Source: an uncultured Clostridia bacterium
GTDB lineage: Bacteria > Bacillota > Clostridia > Peptostreptococcales > Anaerovoracaceae
Assembly: GCA_938046095.1 (NCBI GenBank)
Contig: CALIXS010000013.1
Location: 62,001 to 126,000, forward strand
DNA length: 64,000 bases
Reading direction: 5' to 3'
Position 1 is the first letter of the stretch; each line of letters begins with the position of its first letter. The notes below the pieces were generated by a model. The model had not been told where the DNA came from and did no database searches. It worked only from the letters and a program-made list of their open reading frames with translations. This document shows, one piece after another, positions 15,922-23,671 of this stretch. The position numbers were made by a program, and so were the translations under genes.

Positions 15922-17109
15922 ATGAAAAAAACGATAAAAGATGTCGAATGGAAGGGCGTGCGCGCACTTGTAAGGTGCGATTTTAATGTTCCGATGAACG
16001 ATGCTCTGGAGATTGCCGATGATACGAGGATCAAAGCGGCTCTTCCGACGATAAATTACCTTTCTGACAACGGAGCGAGGGTCATTATCATGTCGCATCT
16101 CGGAAGGCCGAAGGGAAAGCCCGATGTGAAATACAGTCTGGCGCCCGTAGCTGAGAGGCTTTCGGAACTTATCGGAAGGCATGTCACATTTGCCGCAGGT
16201 GATGACGTGGTTGATGATGATGTAAGAGCGAGACTGGCATCGCTCGGCGACGGCGGCATAGCGCTGCTTCAGAACGTTCGCTTCAGAAAAGAGGAGACCG
16301 ACAACGATCCCGGCTTTTCCAAGGAGCTCGCGTCGCTCGGCGACATATTCGTTCAGGATGCGTTCGGAACTGTTCACAGGGCGCATGCATCAACAGCGGG
16401 AGTCGCCGCGTATCTGCCGGCAGTGTCGGGCTTTCTGATAGAAAAAGAAGTAAGATTCCTCGGCGCTGCGGTAAACGACCCGGCGAGGCCGTTAGTCGCG
16501 ATAATGGGCGGCGCCAAGGTATCAGACAAGATACACCTTGTCGAAAACCTTATTAACAAGGTGGATACTTTAATCATCGGCGGCGGTATGGCATATACCT
16601 TTATCAAGGCAAAGGGCATGGAAATCGGAAAATCGATCCTCGACGCGGAAAGCACGGAGTTTGCGGCTCAGCTTCTGAAAAAGGCGGACAATGCGGGTGT
16701 GAAGATAATTCTTCCGGTTGATGTTGTTTGCGCTTCGGAATTCAGCGAAGATGCCGAAGTTTTCATCGCCGATACGGACAAGATACCTGCCGGCATGATG
16801 GGTATGGACATAGGACCTGCGACGGTCGACCTTTGCAGGGCTGAGCTCGAGAAGGCAGCAACGATAGTGTGGAACGGACCGATGGGAGTGTTTGAAATGC
16901 CGAAATTTGCCGCGGGTACGAGGGCAATAGCCGAAATACTTTCCGAATCAAAGGCGATTACCATAATCGGCGGAGGCGATTCTGCATCGGCTGTACAACA
17001 GTTCGGGCTCGCCGAGAGGATGACGCACATTTCTACGGGCGGCGGTGCGAGCCTCGAATTCCTGGAAGGAAAAGAATTGCCCGGAATCAGCATCATAGAG
17101 GAGAAGTGA
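15922..17109 (+). CDS. pgk: Phosphoglycerate kinase
   Basis: A 395-residue enzyme that makes ATP from 1,3-bisphosphoglycerate. It shows RCDFNVPM near the N-terminus, SHLGRPKG, the hinge and nucleotide-binding region MGGAKVSDKI, and the C-terminal GGGDSASAV and STGGGASLEFLEG. Length is typical. AGAGGT lies before the ATG, 20 bases after gap, and the stop is one base before tpiA. Confidence 0.98.
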   Translation: MKKTIKDVEWKGVRALVRCDFNVPMNDALEIADDTRIKAALPTINYLSDNGARVIIMSHLGRPKGKPDVKYSLAPVAERLSELIGRHVTFAAGDDVVDDDVRARLASLGDGGIALLQNVRFRKEETDNDPGFSKELASLGDIFVQDAFGTVHRAHASTAGVAAYLPAVSGFLIEKEVRFLGAAVNDPARPLVAIMGGAKVSDKIHLVENLINKVDTLIIGGGMAYTFIKAKGMEIGKSILDAESTEFAAQLLKKADNAGVKIILPVDVVCASEFSEDAEVFIADTDKIPAGMMGMDIGPATVDLCRAELEKAATIVWNGPMGVFEMPKFAAGTRAIAEILSESKAITIIGGGDSASAVQQFGLAERMTHISTGGGASLEFLEGKELPGISIIEEK

Positions 17110-17110
17110 C

Positions 17111-17863
17111 ATGTTAAGAATCCCTTTGATTGCCGGAAATTGGAAAATGTATAAGACTACGGCGCAGGCCGAAGCCTTTGCAGCTGAATTCGCAAGGCTT
17201 TATTGCGATACCGATATACGTGCGGCAATATGTGCACCGTACACGCAGCTTTCCGCTCTCAAGGCGGCGTTTGAGGGCACGGGAATAGGCATAGGAGCTC
17301 AGAATGTCCATTTTGACGATGAAGGCGCATATACAGGTGAGATATCCGTCGCGATGCTCAACGAAATAGGTGTCGATTACTGTATAGTGGGACATTCCGA
17401 GAGGCGGCAGTATTTCGCCGAGACAGACGAAACGGTGAACAGAAAGCTCTGCAAGCTTTTCGAATCCAGCCGTATTACACCTATATTATGCGTAGGTGAG
17501 GATCTGAGCATGAGAGAGGCGGGGCGCCAGCATGAGATAGTCGAAGCGCAGATCGGAGCAGACCTTAAATGTATAACCGCTGACTGCGTCTCAAAGCTCG
17601 TTATAGCATATGAACCTGTATGGGCTATCGGAACGGGCAGGACGGCAACGCCGGAGCAGGCAGGCGAGATGTGTGCGTTTATCAGAAATACGATACAGGA
17701 GCTTTATGATGAGGATACCTGCGACAGCGTCATAATCCAATATGGCGGCAGTGTGAAGCCCGAAAATGTTTCCGAAATCATGGCAATGGACGAAATTGAC
17801 GGTGCACTTGTCGGAGGAGCGAGCCTCGATCCCCGAAAATTTATGCAGATAGTTGATTTCTAA
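17111..17863 (+). CDS. tpiA: Triosephosphate isomerase
   Basis: A 250-residue TIM barrel interconverting dihydroxyacetone phosphate and glyceraldehyde 3-phosphate. GNWKMYKT carries the active-site Lys, VGHSERRQYF the active-site His, and AYEPVWAIGTGRTATP the catalytic Glu followed by the mobile loop. YGGSVKPEN and LVGGASL form the phosphate site. It follows pgk by one base, with GAGGAG in the end of pgk as ribosome binding site. gpmI and eno, often next in Firmicutes, are not here. Confidence 0.98.
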   Translation: MLRIPLIAGNWKMYKTTAQAEAFAAEFARLYCDTDIRAAICAPYTQLSALKAAFEGTGIGIGAQNVHFDDEGAYTGEISVAMLNEIGVDYCIVGHSERRQYFAETDETVNRKLCKLFESSRITPILCVGEDLSMREAGRQHEIVEAQIGADLKCITADCVSKLVIAYEPVWAIGTGRTATPEQAGEMCAFIRNTIQELYDEDTCDSVIIQYGGSVKPENVSEIMAMDEIDGALVGGASLDPRKFMQIVDF

Positions 17864-17872
17864 ACATTTTAC

Positions 17873-17901
17873 TTGATTTTGTCGACGCCTTATGATAAAG
17901 T
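17873..17901 (+). promoter_or_regulatory. Promoter of secG
   Basis: TTGATT (17873-17878), 17 bases, TAAAGT (17896-17901), located just after the tpiA stop and 31 bases before the secG ATG. secG can therefore be transcribed independently of glycolysis. Confidence 0.55.
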
Positions 17902-17932
17902 TTAATAGTTGAAAACGGAGGAGGTGACCAAT

Positions 17933-18163
17933 ATGCATACAGCTTTGATGATAATACTTGCTATAGTAAGCGTGTTTCTTATAATCAGCGTTCTGCTGCA
18001 ATCCGGCAACAGTGACGGCCTTTCAGGTTCGATTGCCGGCGGAGCGGAGCAGCTTTTCGGCAAGAAAAAGAGCACACCGTACGAGGAGCTCCTCAAGAAG
18101 CTGACAGTCGTTGCTGCGATCGCCTTCATTGCGCTTTCGCTTATAATCGTTACACTTTATTAG
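17933..18163 (+). CDS. secG: Preprotein translocase subunit SecG
   Basis: A 76-residue membrane protein with two transmembrane helices and the family loop LLQSGNSDGLSGSIAGGAEQLFGKKK between them. It is the small stabilising subunit of the SecYEG channel. ATG 17933 follows GGAGGAGGTG; the upstream TTG at 17909 merely extends the frame. In Clostridia secG is often next to glycolytic genes, as it is here. Confidence 0.94.
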   Translation: MHTALMIILAIVSVFLIISVLLQSGNSDGLSGSIAGGAEQLFGKKKSTPYEELLKKLTVVAAIAFIALSLIIVTLY

Positions 18164-18202
18164 TTTATCATTTATTTTTATATTTATATTTGCTTGACGG
18201 AT

Positions 18203-18226
18203 AAGAGGTGCTTTCTAGTACCTCTT
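18203..18226 (+). terminator. Hairpin after secG
   Basis: AAGAGGTGCT and AGTACCTCTT form a 10-bp stem (one G-U) around a TTCT loop. The following TCAATTCTT is only weakly T-rich, so termination may be partial. It lies 38 bases before hppA, where it could also act as an mRNA 5' structure. Confidence 0.55.
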
Positions 18227-18263
18227 TCAATTCTTAAGTCACGCAATAAGGAGGTATTATCTT

Positions 18264-20273
18264 ATGATCAATTTGATCGCTCCTGTCTGCGCTGCAATCG
18301 GCCTCATTACGGCTTTTGTGCTCGCATCATGGGTTGGAAGGCAAAATGACGGGACAGACAGAATGAGAGAGATCTCCGGTTACATCAGAGAGGGTGCGCT
18401 CGCATTTCTCAAGAGCGAGTACAGGATCATGGTCATAGTGATCGCAGTACTCTTTGTGGCCTTGTGGCTGCTGCTCGGCAGTATCGTCACTGCCTGTCTG
18501 TATGTTATCGGTGCTCTTCTTTCAGTGCTTGCAGGCTTTTTCGGAATGAGCGTTGCAACGAAGGGCAACGTCAGAACCGCTGCCGCTGCAAAGGATAACG
18601 GTATGCCGAAAGCACTCAAGGTCGCTTTCAGAAGCGGCGCGGTAATGGGACTTTGCGTATCGGGACTTGGGCTTATAGGGCTGGGTATCGTATTTTGCCT
18701 GCTCGATTTTGCAACGGTTACGCAATGTATTACGGGCTTCGGCCTCGGTGCTTCGTCGATGGCTCTTTTCGGCAGAGTCGGAGGAGGCATCTACACTAAA
18801 GCCGCCGATGTCGGCGCTGATCTTGTAGGCAAGGTAGAGGCGGGCATTCCCGAGGATGACCCGCGAAATCCTGCTGTTATCGCCGACAACGTGGGTGATA
18901 ACGTGGGTGACGTTGCGGGCATGGGTTCCGACCTCTTCGAATCATATGTGGGGTCCATTATTTCGGCAATAACGCTTGCGGCTGTTGCAGTTGCAAATGC
19001 TCCGGCCGGCTCATCTTTTGACGAGACGACCGCTGCAGTATTCCCGCTCCTGCTTTCCGCGGTGGGCATCATCGCCTCCGTAATCGGCATCATGTTCGTC
19101 AGGGGTAAGGATAACGGAAATCCGGCACATGCTCTGAACGCCGGGACATATATTGCGGGCGTCATTGTAATAGTCGCTTCTATAATAATGAGCAAACAGA
19201 TGCTCGGATCGCTCAACTACGCATGGGCGATAATCGCCGGTCTGGTATGCGGCATCGCGATAGGCAAGATAACCGAAGTCTATACCTCGGCGGATTACGG
19301 TTTTGTAAAGAAAATTGCCGACCAGTCGCAGACGGGCGCCGCAACGACAATAATCTCCGGACTCAGCGTAGGAATGAACTCCACGCTGTTCCCGATCATA
19401 TTCATCGCCGTCGCTATCTTTGTCGCCTATAAATTCGGCGGAGTATACGGCATCGCTCTTTCCGCGGTCGGCATGCTTTCGACTACGGGAATGACGGTAG
19501 CGGTTGACGCTTACGGTCCCGTATCGGACAACGCCGGCGGTATTGCCGAAATGTCGGAGCTTCCGGATGAAGTCAGAAATATCACCGATACGCTCGATTC
19601 GGTAGGCAACACGACAGCTGCAATAGGCAAGGGCTTTGCGATAGGTTCAGCCGCACTTACGGCACTCGCTCTCTTTGTGGCGTATGCCGAGGTGGCAAAA
19701 ATCGAGCTCGTAAGTCTTCTTGATCCGATCGTTATTATAGGTCTCTTTGTGGGCGCAATGCTGCCGTTTCTATTCTCGGCTCTTACGATGAGTTCGGTAG
19801 GCAAGGCGGCAAATCAGATGATAGAAGAGGTCAGAAGGCAGTTCAGAGAGGACAAGGGCATCATGGATGGGACATCCAAGCCTGACTATAAGAAATGCGT
19901 AAGCATTTCTACTCAGGCGGCGCTTAAGGAAATGGTACTGCCTGCACTTCTGGCGATAGTCGTTCCACTTATAATCGGATTTGTCCTCGGCAAAGAAGCA
20001 CTTGCCGGAGCTCTCGGCGGAGCTCTTGCATCCGGAGTACTGCTTGCCGTAATGATGGCCAACGCCGGAGGAGCATGGGACAATGCAAAGAAGTATGTCG
20101 AGGCGGGACACTTCGGCGGAAAGGGCTCGGATACACATAAAGCCGCGGTCGTAGGCGATACCGTAGGCGATCCGTTCAAGGATACGTCAGGTCCGTCCAT
20201 CAACATACTGATAAAGCTTATGACCATAGTTGCGGTCGTATTCGCGCCTATGTTCGGCAACGGACTTTTGTAA
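18264..20273 (+). CDS. hppA: Membrane-bound ion-pumping pyrophosphatase
   Basis: A 669-residue, ~16-helix membrane pyrophosphatase that couples pyrophosphate hydrolysis to H+ or Na+ export. The catalytic loops include GGGIYTKAADVGADLVGKVE, DDPRNPAVIADNVGDNVGD and the C-terminal DTVGDPFKDTSGPS. At the site that decides potassium dependence the sequence is GNTTAAIGKG, with Ala rather than Lys, which marks the K+-dependent class. Whether it pumps H+ or Na+ cannot be decided by eye. AAGGAGG precedes the ATG; a good terminator follows. Confidence 0.97.
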   Translation: MINLIAPVCAAIGLITAFVLASWVGRQNDGTDRMREISGYIREGALAFLKSEYRIMVIVIAVLFVALWLLLGSIVTACLYVIGALLSVLAGFFGMSVATKGNVRTAAAAKDNGMPKALKVAFRSGAVMGLCVSGLGLIGLGIVFCLLDFATVTQCITGFGLGASSMALFGRVGGGIYTKAADVGADLVGKVEAGIPEDDPRNPAVIADNVGDNVGDVAGMGSDLFESYVGSIISAITLAAVAVANAPAGSSFDETTAAVFPLLLSAVGIIASVIGIMFVRGKDNGNPAHALNAGTYIAGVIVIVASIIMSKQMLGSLNYAWAIIAGLVCGIAIGKITEVYTSADYGFVKKIADQSQTGAATTIISGLSVGMNSTLFPIIFIAVAIFVAYKFGGVYGIALSAVGMLSTTGMTVAVDAYGPVSDNAGGIAEMSELPDEVRNITDTLDSVGNTTAAIGKGFAIGSAALTALALFVAYAEVAKIELVSLLDPIVIIGLFVGAMLPFLFSALTMSSVGKAANQMIEEVRRQFREDKGIMDGTSKPDYKKCVSISTQAALKEMVLPALLAIVVPLIIGFVLGKEALAGALGGALASGVLLAVMMANAGGAWDNAKKYVEAGHFGGKGSDTHKAAVVGDTVGDPFKDTSGPSINILIKLMTIVAVVFAPMFGNGLL

Positions 20274-20338
20274 AAAAGATACATTCAGCTTCCGTCACGC
20301 AAGGCGGAGTGTCTCATGGATGAATAATACCCGAAATA

Positions 20339-20376
20339 AACGGTATAGTCATAATAATAGGCTATGCCGTTTTTTA
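20339..20376 (+). terminator. Intrinsic terminator of hppA
   Basis: AACGGTATAG (20339-20348) pairs with CTATGCCGTT (20362-20371), one G-U, followed by a T6 run. Confidence 0.88.
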
Positions 20377-20501
20377 TCGAAAGCCGAGAACGGGTAAAGG
20401 CGCAAACAAACCCGGCGACAGGTCAGTTTTGTCAGTATGGCAGCGACAAGCGCAGCGGGATCCGGGAATCTAAGAGCCGCGAGCGGAATGCACAAAAAAT
20501 A

Positions 20502-21422
20502 TCACATATGTATTTCAGAATCAAGTAAGTTGAGCTCGTAATCCTGCGGAAAATCTTTCGTGTATTTTTTGATAAAACGGCACATTTCATTTACGGCACT
20601 CGAATGTGTGATATTTTTCTTTCGGATCAGAGAGATCTGCCGGTACATCCTGGGATTGAAGGAGTATGCGCGGACCGCAGCGCTGATTCTGCGCATTACA
20701 AGCTTGCCCATTATACAGCAGCCCATGCCGCTTTCGACCATGGATATCAAGGTGTTGTCGTCGTAGCCGGTTATCATCGCTTTTATGTTAAGGTTCAGTC
20801 TGTCCTGAACCTTTATTACTTCTTCGTTGTATGGCGGTTCCTGCATGAGAAGCGGAAGCTCCCTCAGCTCTTCGGCAGTAATATAAGTGATGTTTTCAGC
20901 TGTGAAATCAAGAGGGGTGAGAGCGATCATTTCGTCATTATGGAGAAATTCGAAATTGAGATCAGGTATAGGGTCCGTCGTTCCCAAGCCTATGTCTGTC
21001 TCGTTTTCGAGCAGCCATTCTACCATGTCTCTGTTGCAGGCGCCCGCCCGAAGCTGAATTTCAACCCCGGGATAAGCTTTGCGAAAAGAGTTGATTATAT
21101 CGGGAATCCAATTTATGCATATGCTGCTTACGGTTCCGAGTCTCACAATGCCTGATCGCGAATTACTGAAAGAATTAACCTGTGCTTCGAATTTTTTGTG
21201 CTCTTTAAGGACAGCAACAGCAAACGGGAGCAATTTTTCTCCGAAGAATGTCAGCGCGACCTCGCGATTACTGCGACTGAACAACGGGAGGCCGAGTTCT
21301 TTTTCCATTTTTGCGATTGAATGGCTGACCGCCGATTTTGTTAAATGAAGCGTTTCGGCGCACAGTGTCAAGCTGTGATGTTTGGCAACTGTTACGAATA
21401 TCTGATAATCTGATAATGTCAC
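20502..21422 (-). CDS. LysR-family transcriptional regulator
   Basis: A 306-residue LysR regulator. The N-terminal helix-turn-helix (about 1-60) has HSLTLCAETLHLTKSAVSHSIAKMEKELGLPLFSR. The effector-binding domain (about 90-295) has the usual GTVSSICINWIPDIINSFRKAYPGVEIQL start. It is transcribed divergently from the transporter/aldolase/PFOR cluster, which it most likely controls in response to a pathway metabolite. The start is GTG 21422 with GAGGAA upstream. A TATAAT-like -10 lies within the shared 191-bp divergent region. Confidence 0.93.
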   Translation of the reverse strand: MTLSDYQIFVTVAKHHSLTLCAETLHLTKSAVSHSIAKMEKELGLPLFSRSNREVALTFFGEKLLPFAVAVLKEHKKFEAQVNSFSNSRSGIVRLGTVSSICINWIPDIINSFRKAYPGVEIQLRAGACNRDMVEWLLENETDIGLGTTDPIPDLNFEFLHNDEMIALTPLDFTAENITYITAEELRELPLLMQEPPYNEEVIKVQDRLNLNIKAMITGYDDNTLISMVESGMGCCIMGKLVMRRISAAVRAYSFNPRMYRQISLIRKKNITHSSAVNEMCRFIKKYTKDFPQDYELNLLDSEIHM

Positions 21423-21499
21423 GGCAGTTCCTCACTCTCTTAAGTACGGTGAACTGATACTTGTAATTATATCAAAACTGCCAAACGGTTTCATCTTTT

Positions 21500-21525
21500 T
21501 GTTCATGAATGATAATTATTGAACA
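21500..21525. promoter_or_regulatory. Candidate LysR operator
   Basis: Inverted repeat TGTTCA (21500-21505) and TGAACA (21520-21525) with 14 bases between, containing a T-N11-A pattern. Its centre lies about 67 bases before the predicted transcription start of the transporter gene, the usual LysR recognition position. Confidence 0.5.
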
Positions 21526-21544
21526 TGCGTTGAAATAATGTACA

Positions 21545-21573
21545 TTTACATAGAAACTTCTGAATATTATTAT
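21545..21573 (+). promoter_or_regulatory. Promoter of transporter/aldolase/PFOR cluster
   Basis: TTTACA (21545-21550), 17 bases, TATTAT (21568-21573). The imperfect hexamers suit an activator-dependent promoter. The ribosome binding site AGGAGG follows about 30 bases downstream. Confidence 0.5.
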
Positions 21574-21613
21574 CTATTTAAAGATATAACTGATATATTT
21601 ACAGGAGGAGAAC

Positions 21614-22849
21614 ATGAACAGAGAGGAAAGAAAGAAACCGAGCTTGCCCGTTAAGCTTGCGATAGCGCTCGTTTTAGGTGTTATTGTCGGATTTGTTTTT
21701 AAGGAAAACTGTGCATATATCGGGTTTATAGGCACGGTGTTCATCAGACTGCTGAAGATGTGCGTATATCCGCTCGTCCTTTTCAGCATAATTTCAGGTG
21801 TGGCAAATGTCGCAAGCATCGGAAAGCTGAAAACAATAGGCGGAACTTTCCTTATTTATGCATTCTGCACGACAACGATAGCCGGGATTTTAGGAACTGT
21901 AATGGCAAATGTGACGCATATAGGACAGGGACTTGTTCTTAAAGAGACTATGGACGAGGCTGCCGAAAACGGTGTTGATATGGTGGAAACCTTTGTAAAT
22001 TGGGTTCCCGCAAATATTTTTGAGTCACTCTCCTCCGGCACCTTAATTCAGATTATAGTATTCGCAATATTTTTCGGAGCTGTGATAACGTTACTCAAGG
22101 CAGAAAACAAAGATGTCGATTTTGTCAGCAGTATTGTAAGCGGCTGCAACAACATAACGAACGCCATGGTAGGGATAGTGATGAAGGTGGCTCCTATAGG
22201 AGTTTTTTGTCTTATAGCCAATCTTGTAGGGACGACGGGTCTCGAAAACCTCAAAAGCATTTTTACAATGGTTCTTGCTCTTTGGGGAGCATCCCTTATA
22301 CATGTGTTGATTGTGCTTCCGCTTATTCTTAAAATATTTGCGAAGGTCAATCCGTTTAAGTTTTTCAAGAATGTCGCTCCGTCGATAATGATGGCATTTT
22401 CAACACAATCGAGTGCGGCGACGCTGCCCGTGACGATGAAATGCGCTAAGGAAAACAACGGAGTGCCCGATGAGATAATAAATCTCTGCGCAGCGCCTGC
22501 GGCTACTATAAATATGGACGGCGCCGCGATCGAATACACGATTTATACGGTTTTTGCAGCCAACGCTTTCGGCGTGCATTTCTCGCTTTTCCAGTTTATT
22601 TTTCTCGTAGTGCTCTGCATAGTGTGTTCCGCGGGAGCTGCAGGCGTCCCGGGCGGAGGCATAGTCATGTGTTCAATCTGTATTGCTACGATGGGACTGC
22701 CTAATGCGGAGGTGACGGCAATGGTTGCCGGTGTGTATGTACTGCTTGATATGGCCGCCACAACTCTTAACGTAACGGGAGACAATGTGGGTATGGTTGT
22801 TATTGCATCGAGACTGAAAAGTCTGGATAGAGAAGTGTACAATTTATAG
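21614..22849 (+). CDS. Dicarboxylate/amino acid:cation symporter (DAACS family)
   Basis: A 411-residue elevator-type secondary transporter, homologous to GltP/GltPh. It has the serine-rich hairpin motif AFSTQSSAATLP, NMDGAAIEYTIYTVFAA in helix 7, and NVTGDNVG in helix 8. In aspartate/glutamate carriers helix 8 reads DMGRTMVNVTGD, where Arg binds the side-chain carboxylate. Here it reads DMAATTLNVTGD, so that Arg is Ala. By analogy with the neutral amino acid members, the substrate is probably not an acidic amino acid or C4 dicarboxylate. AGGAGG precedes the ATG. It begins a run with an aldolase and PFOR. Confidence 0.93.
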   Translation: MNREERKKPSLPVKLAIALVLGVIVGFVFKENCAYIGFIGTVFIRLLKMCVYPLVLFSIISGVANVASIGKLKTIGGTFLIYAFCTTTIAGILGTVMANVTHIGQGLVLKETMDEAAENGVDMVETFVNWVPANIFESLSSGTLIQIIVFAIFFGAVITLLKAENKDVDFVSSIVSGCNNITNAMVGIVMKVAPIGVFCLIANLVGTTGLENLKSIFTMVLALWGASLIHVLIVLPLILKIFAKVNPFKFFKNVAPSIMMAFSTQSSAATLPVTMKCAKENNGVPDEIINLCAAPAATINMDGAAIEYTIYTVFAANAFGVHFSLFQFIFLVVLCIVCSAGAAGVPGGGIVMCSICIATMGLPNAEVTAMVAGVYVLLDMAATTLNVTGDNVGMVVIASRLKSLDREVYNL

Positions 22850-22868
22850 TCTGTTACGGAGGAAAATA

Positions 22869-23666
22869 ATGAGTAAAACAGCAGATATGCCATCAATGAA
22901 GAGCGTTGATGCTTTTCGCAGAAAACTGGAAAATAAGGAGACGGTATTCGGACCGTTTATGATTACTTCGGATCCCGCTTTTGTTGAAACGGCGGGACAT
23001 GCCGGATATGACTTCGTTCTCCTCGATATGGAGCACGGACCGGGTACGTTTGAAAGTCTGCAAAACCTTATACGAGCGGCGAATGTTACCGGGGTAATGC
23101 CTGTTGTACGGGTTCCGCGGGGAACTGATATCTGGATAGACAAAGCGCTTGATGTAGGAGCCGGTGCGGTTCTCGTACCCCAGATAGACACTGCGCAGCA
23201 GGCGAGGGACGTGGTGGCGGCCGCGAAGTTTGCCCCCGCGGGATGTCGGGGAACGTGCCGCTTTGTAAGATCGGCAGGCTACGGTGCTCTTTCCGGTGCG
23301 GAATATTTTAACAGAGCGCAGGACACGGCAGTAATAATTCAGGCGGAGGGGAAGGCTGCAATTGAGAATTTGGATGAAATTCTCGATGTGCGGGGAATAG
23401 ATATCGTCTTTATCGGCCCCTATGATCTTTCGAGTTCACTCGGACTGATCGGACAGGTCGAGCATCCGGCCGTCGTAAGCCGCATAAAAAATATCGTCAG
23501 AAAGGCTTCGGAAAAGAACATAAAAATCGGGTGCTTTGCAGACACGGCTGAGCGTGGCCGCGAGCTTTGCGACATGGGTATATCCTTCATAGGCTACTCA
23601 TGCGATACGGCTATATTTTATGAGGCTGCAAAGCATGATATTGCAATATTCAGAGGTCAGGAGTAG
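22869..23666 (+). CDS. HpcH/HpaI-family pyruvate aldolase
   Basis: A 265-residue class II (metal-dependent) aldolase of the HpcH/HpaI family, which reversibly cleaves 4-hydroxy-2-oxo acids to pyruvate plus an aldehyde. The catalytic His is in DMEHGP, the pyruvate-binding Arg in VVRVPRG, and the metal ligands lie in IIQAEGKAAIENLDEI (Glu) and VFIGPYDLSSSLG (Asp). The CRGTCRFVR loop corresponds to the usual GxRGxG loop. Distinguishing 2-dehydro-3-deoxyglucarate, 4-hydroxy-2-oxoheptanedioate or other substrates is not possible from sequence. GGAGG precedes the ATG, 19 bases after the transporter. PFOR follows by 5 bases. Confidence 0.9.
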   Translation: MSKTADMPSMKSVDAFRRKLENKETVFGPFMITSDPAFVETAGHAGYDFVLLDMEHGPGTFESLQNLIRAANVTGVMPVVRVPRGTDIWIDKALDVGAGAVLVPQIDTAQQARDVVAAAKFAPAGCRGTCRFVRSAGYGALSGAEYFNRAQDTAVIIQAEGKAAIENLDEILDVRGIDIVFIGPYDLSSSLGLIGQVEHPAVVSRIKNIVRKASEKNIKIGCFADTAERGRELCDMGISFIGYSCDTAIFYEAAKHDIAIFRGQE

Positions 23667-23671
23667 GATAA

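Noticed and set aside
21505..21525. Fur box (TGATAATTATTGA) in front of the DAACS transporter
   Set aside because: Only one half matches the Fur consensus, and the longer TGTTCA/TGAACA symmetry fits the divergent LysR regulator better.
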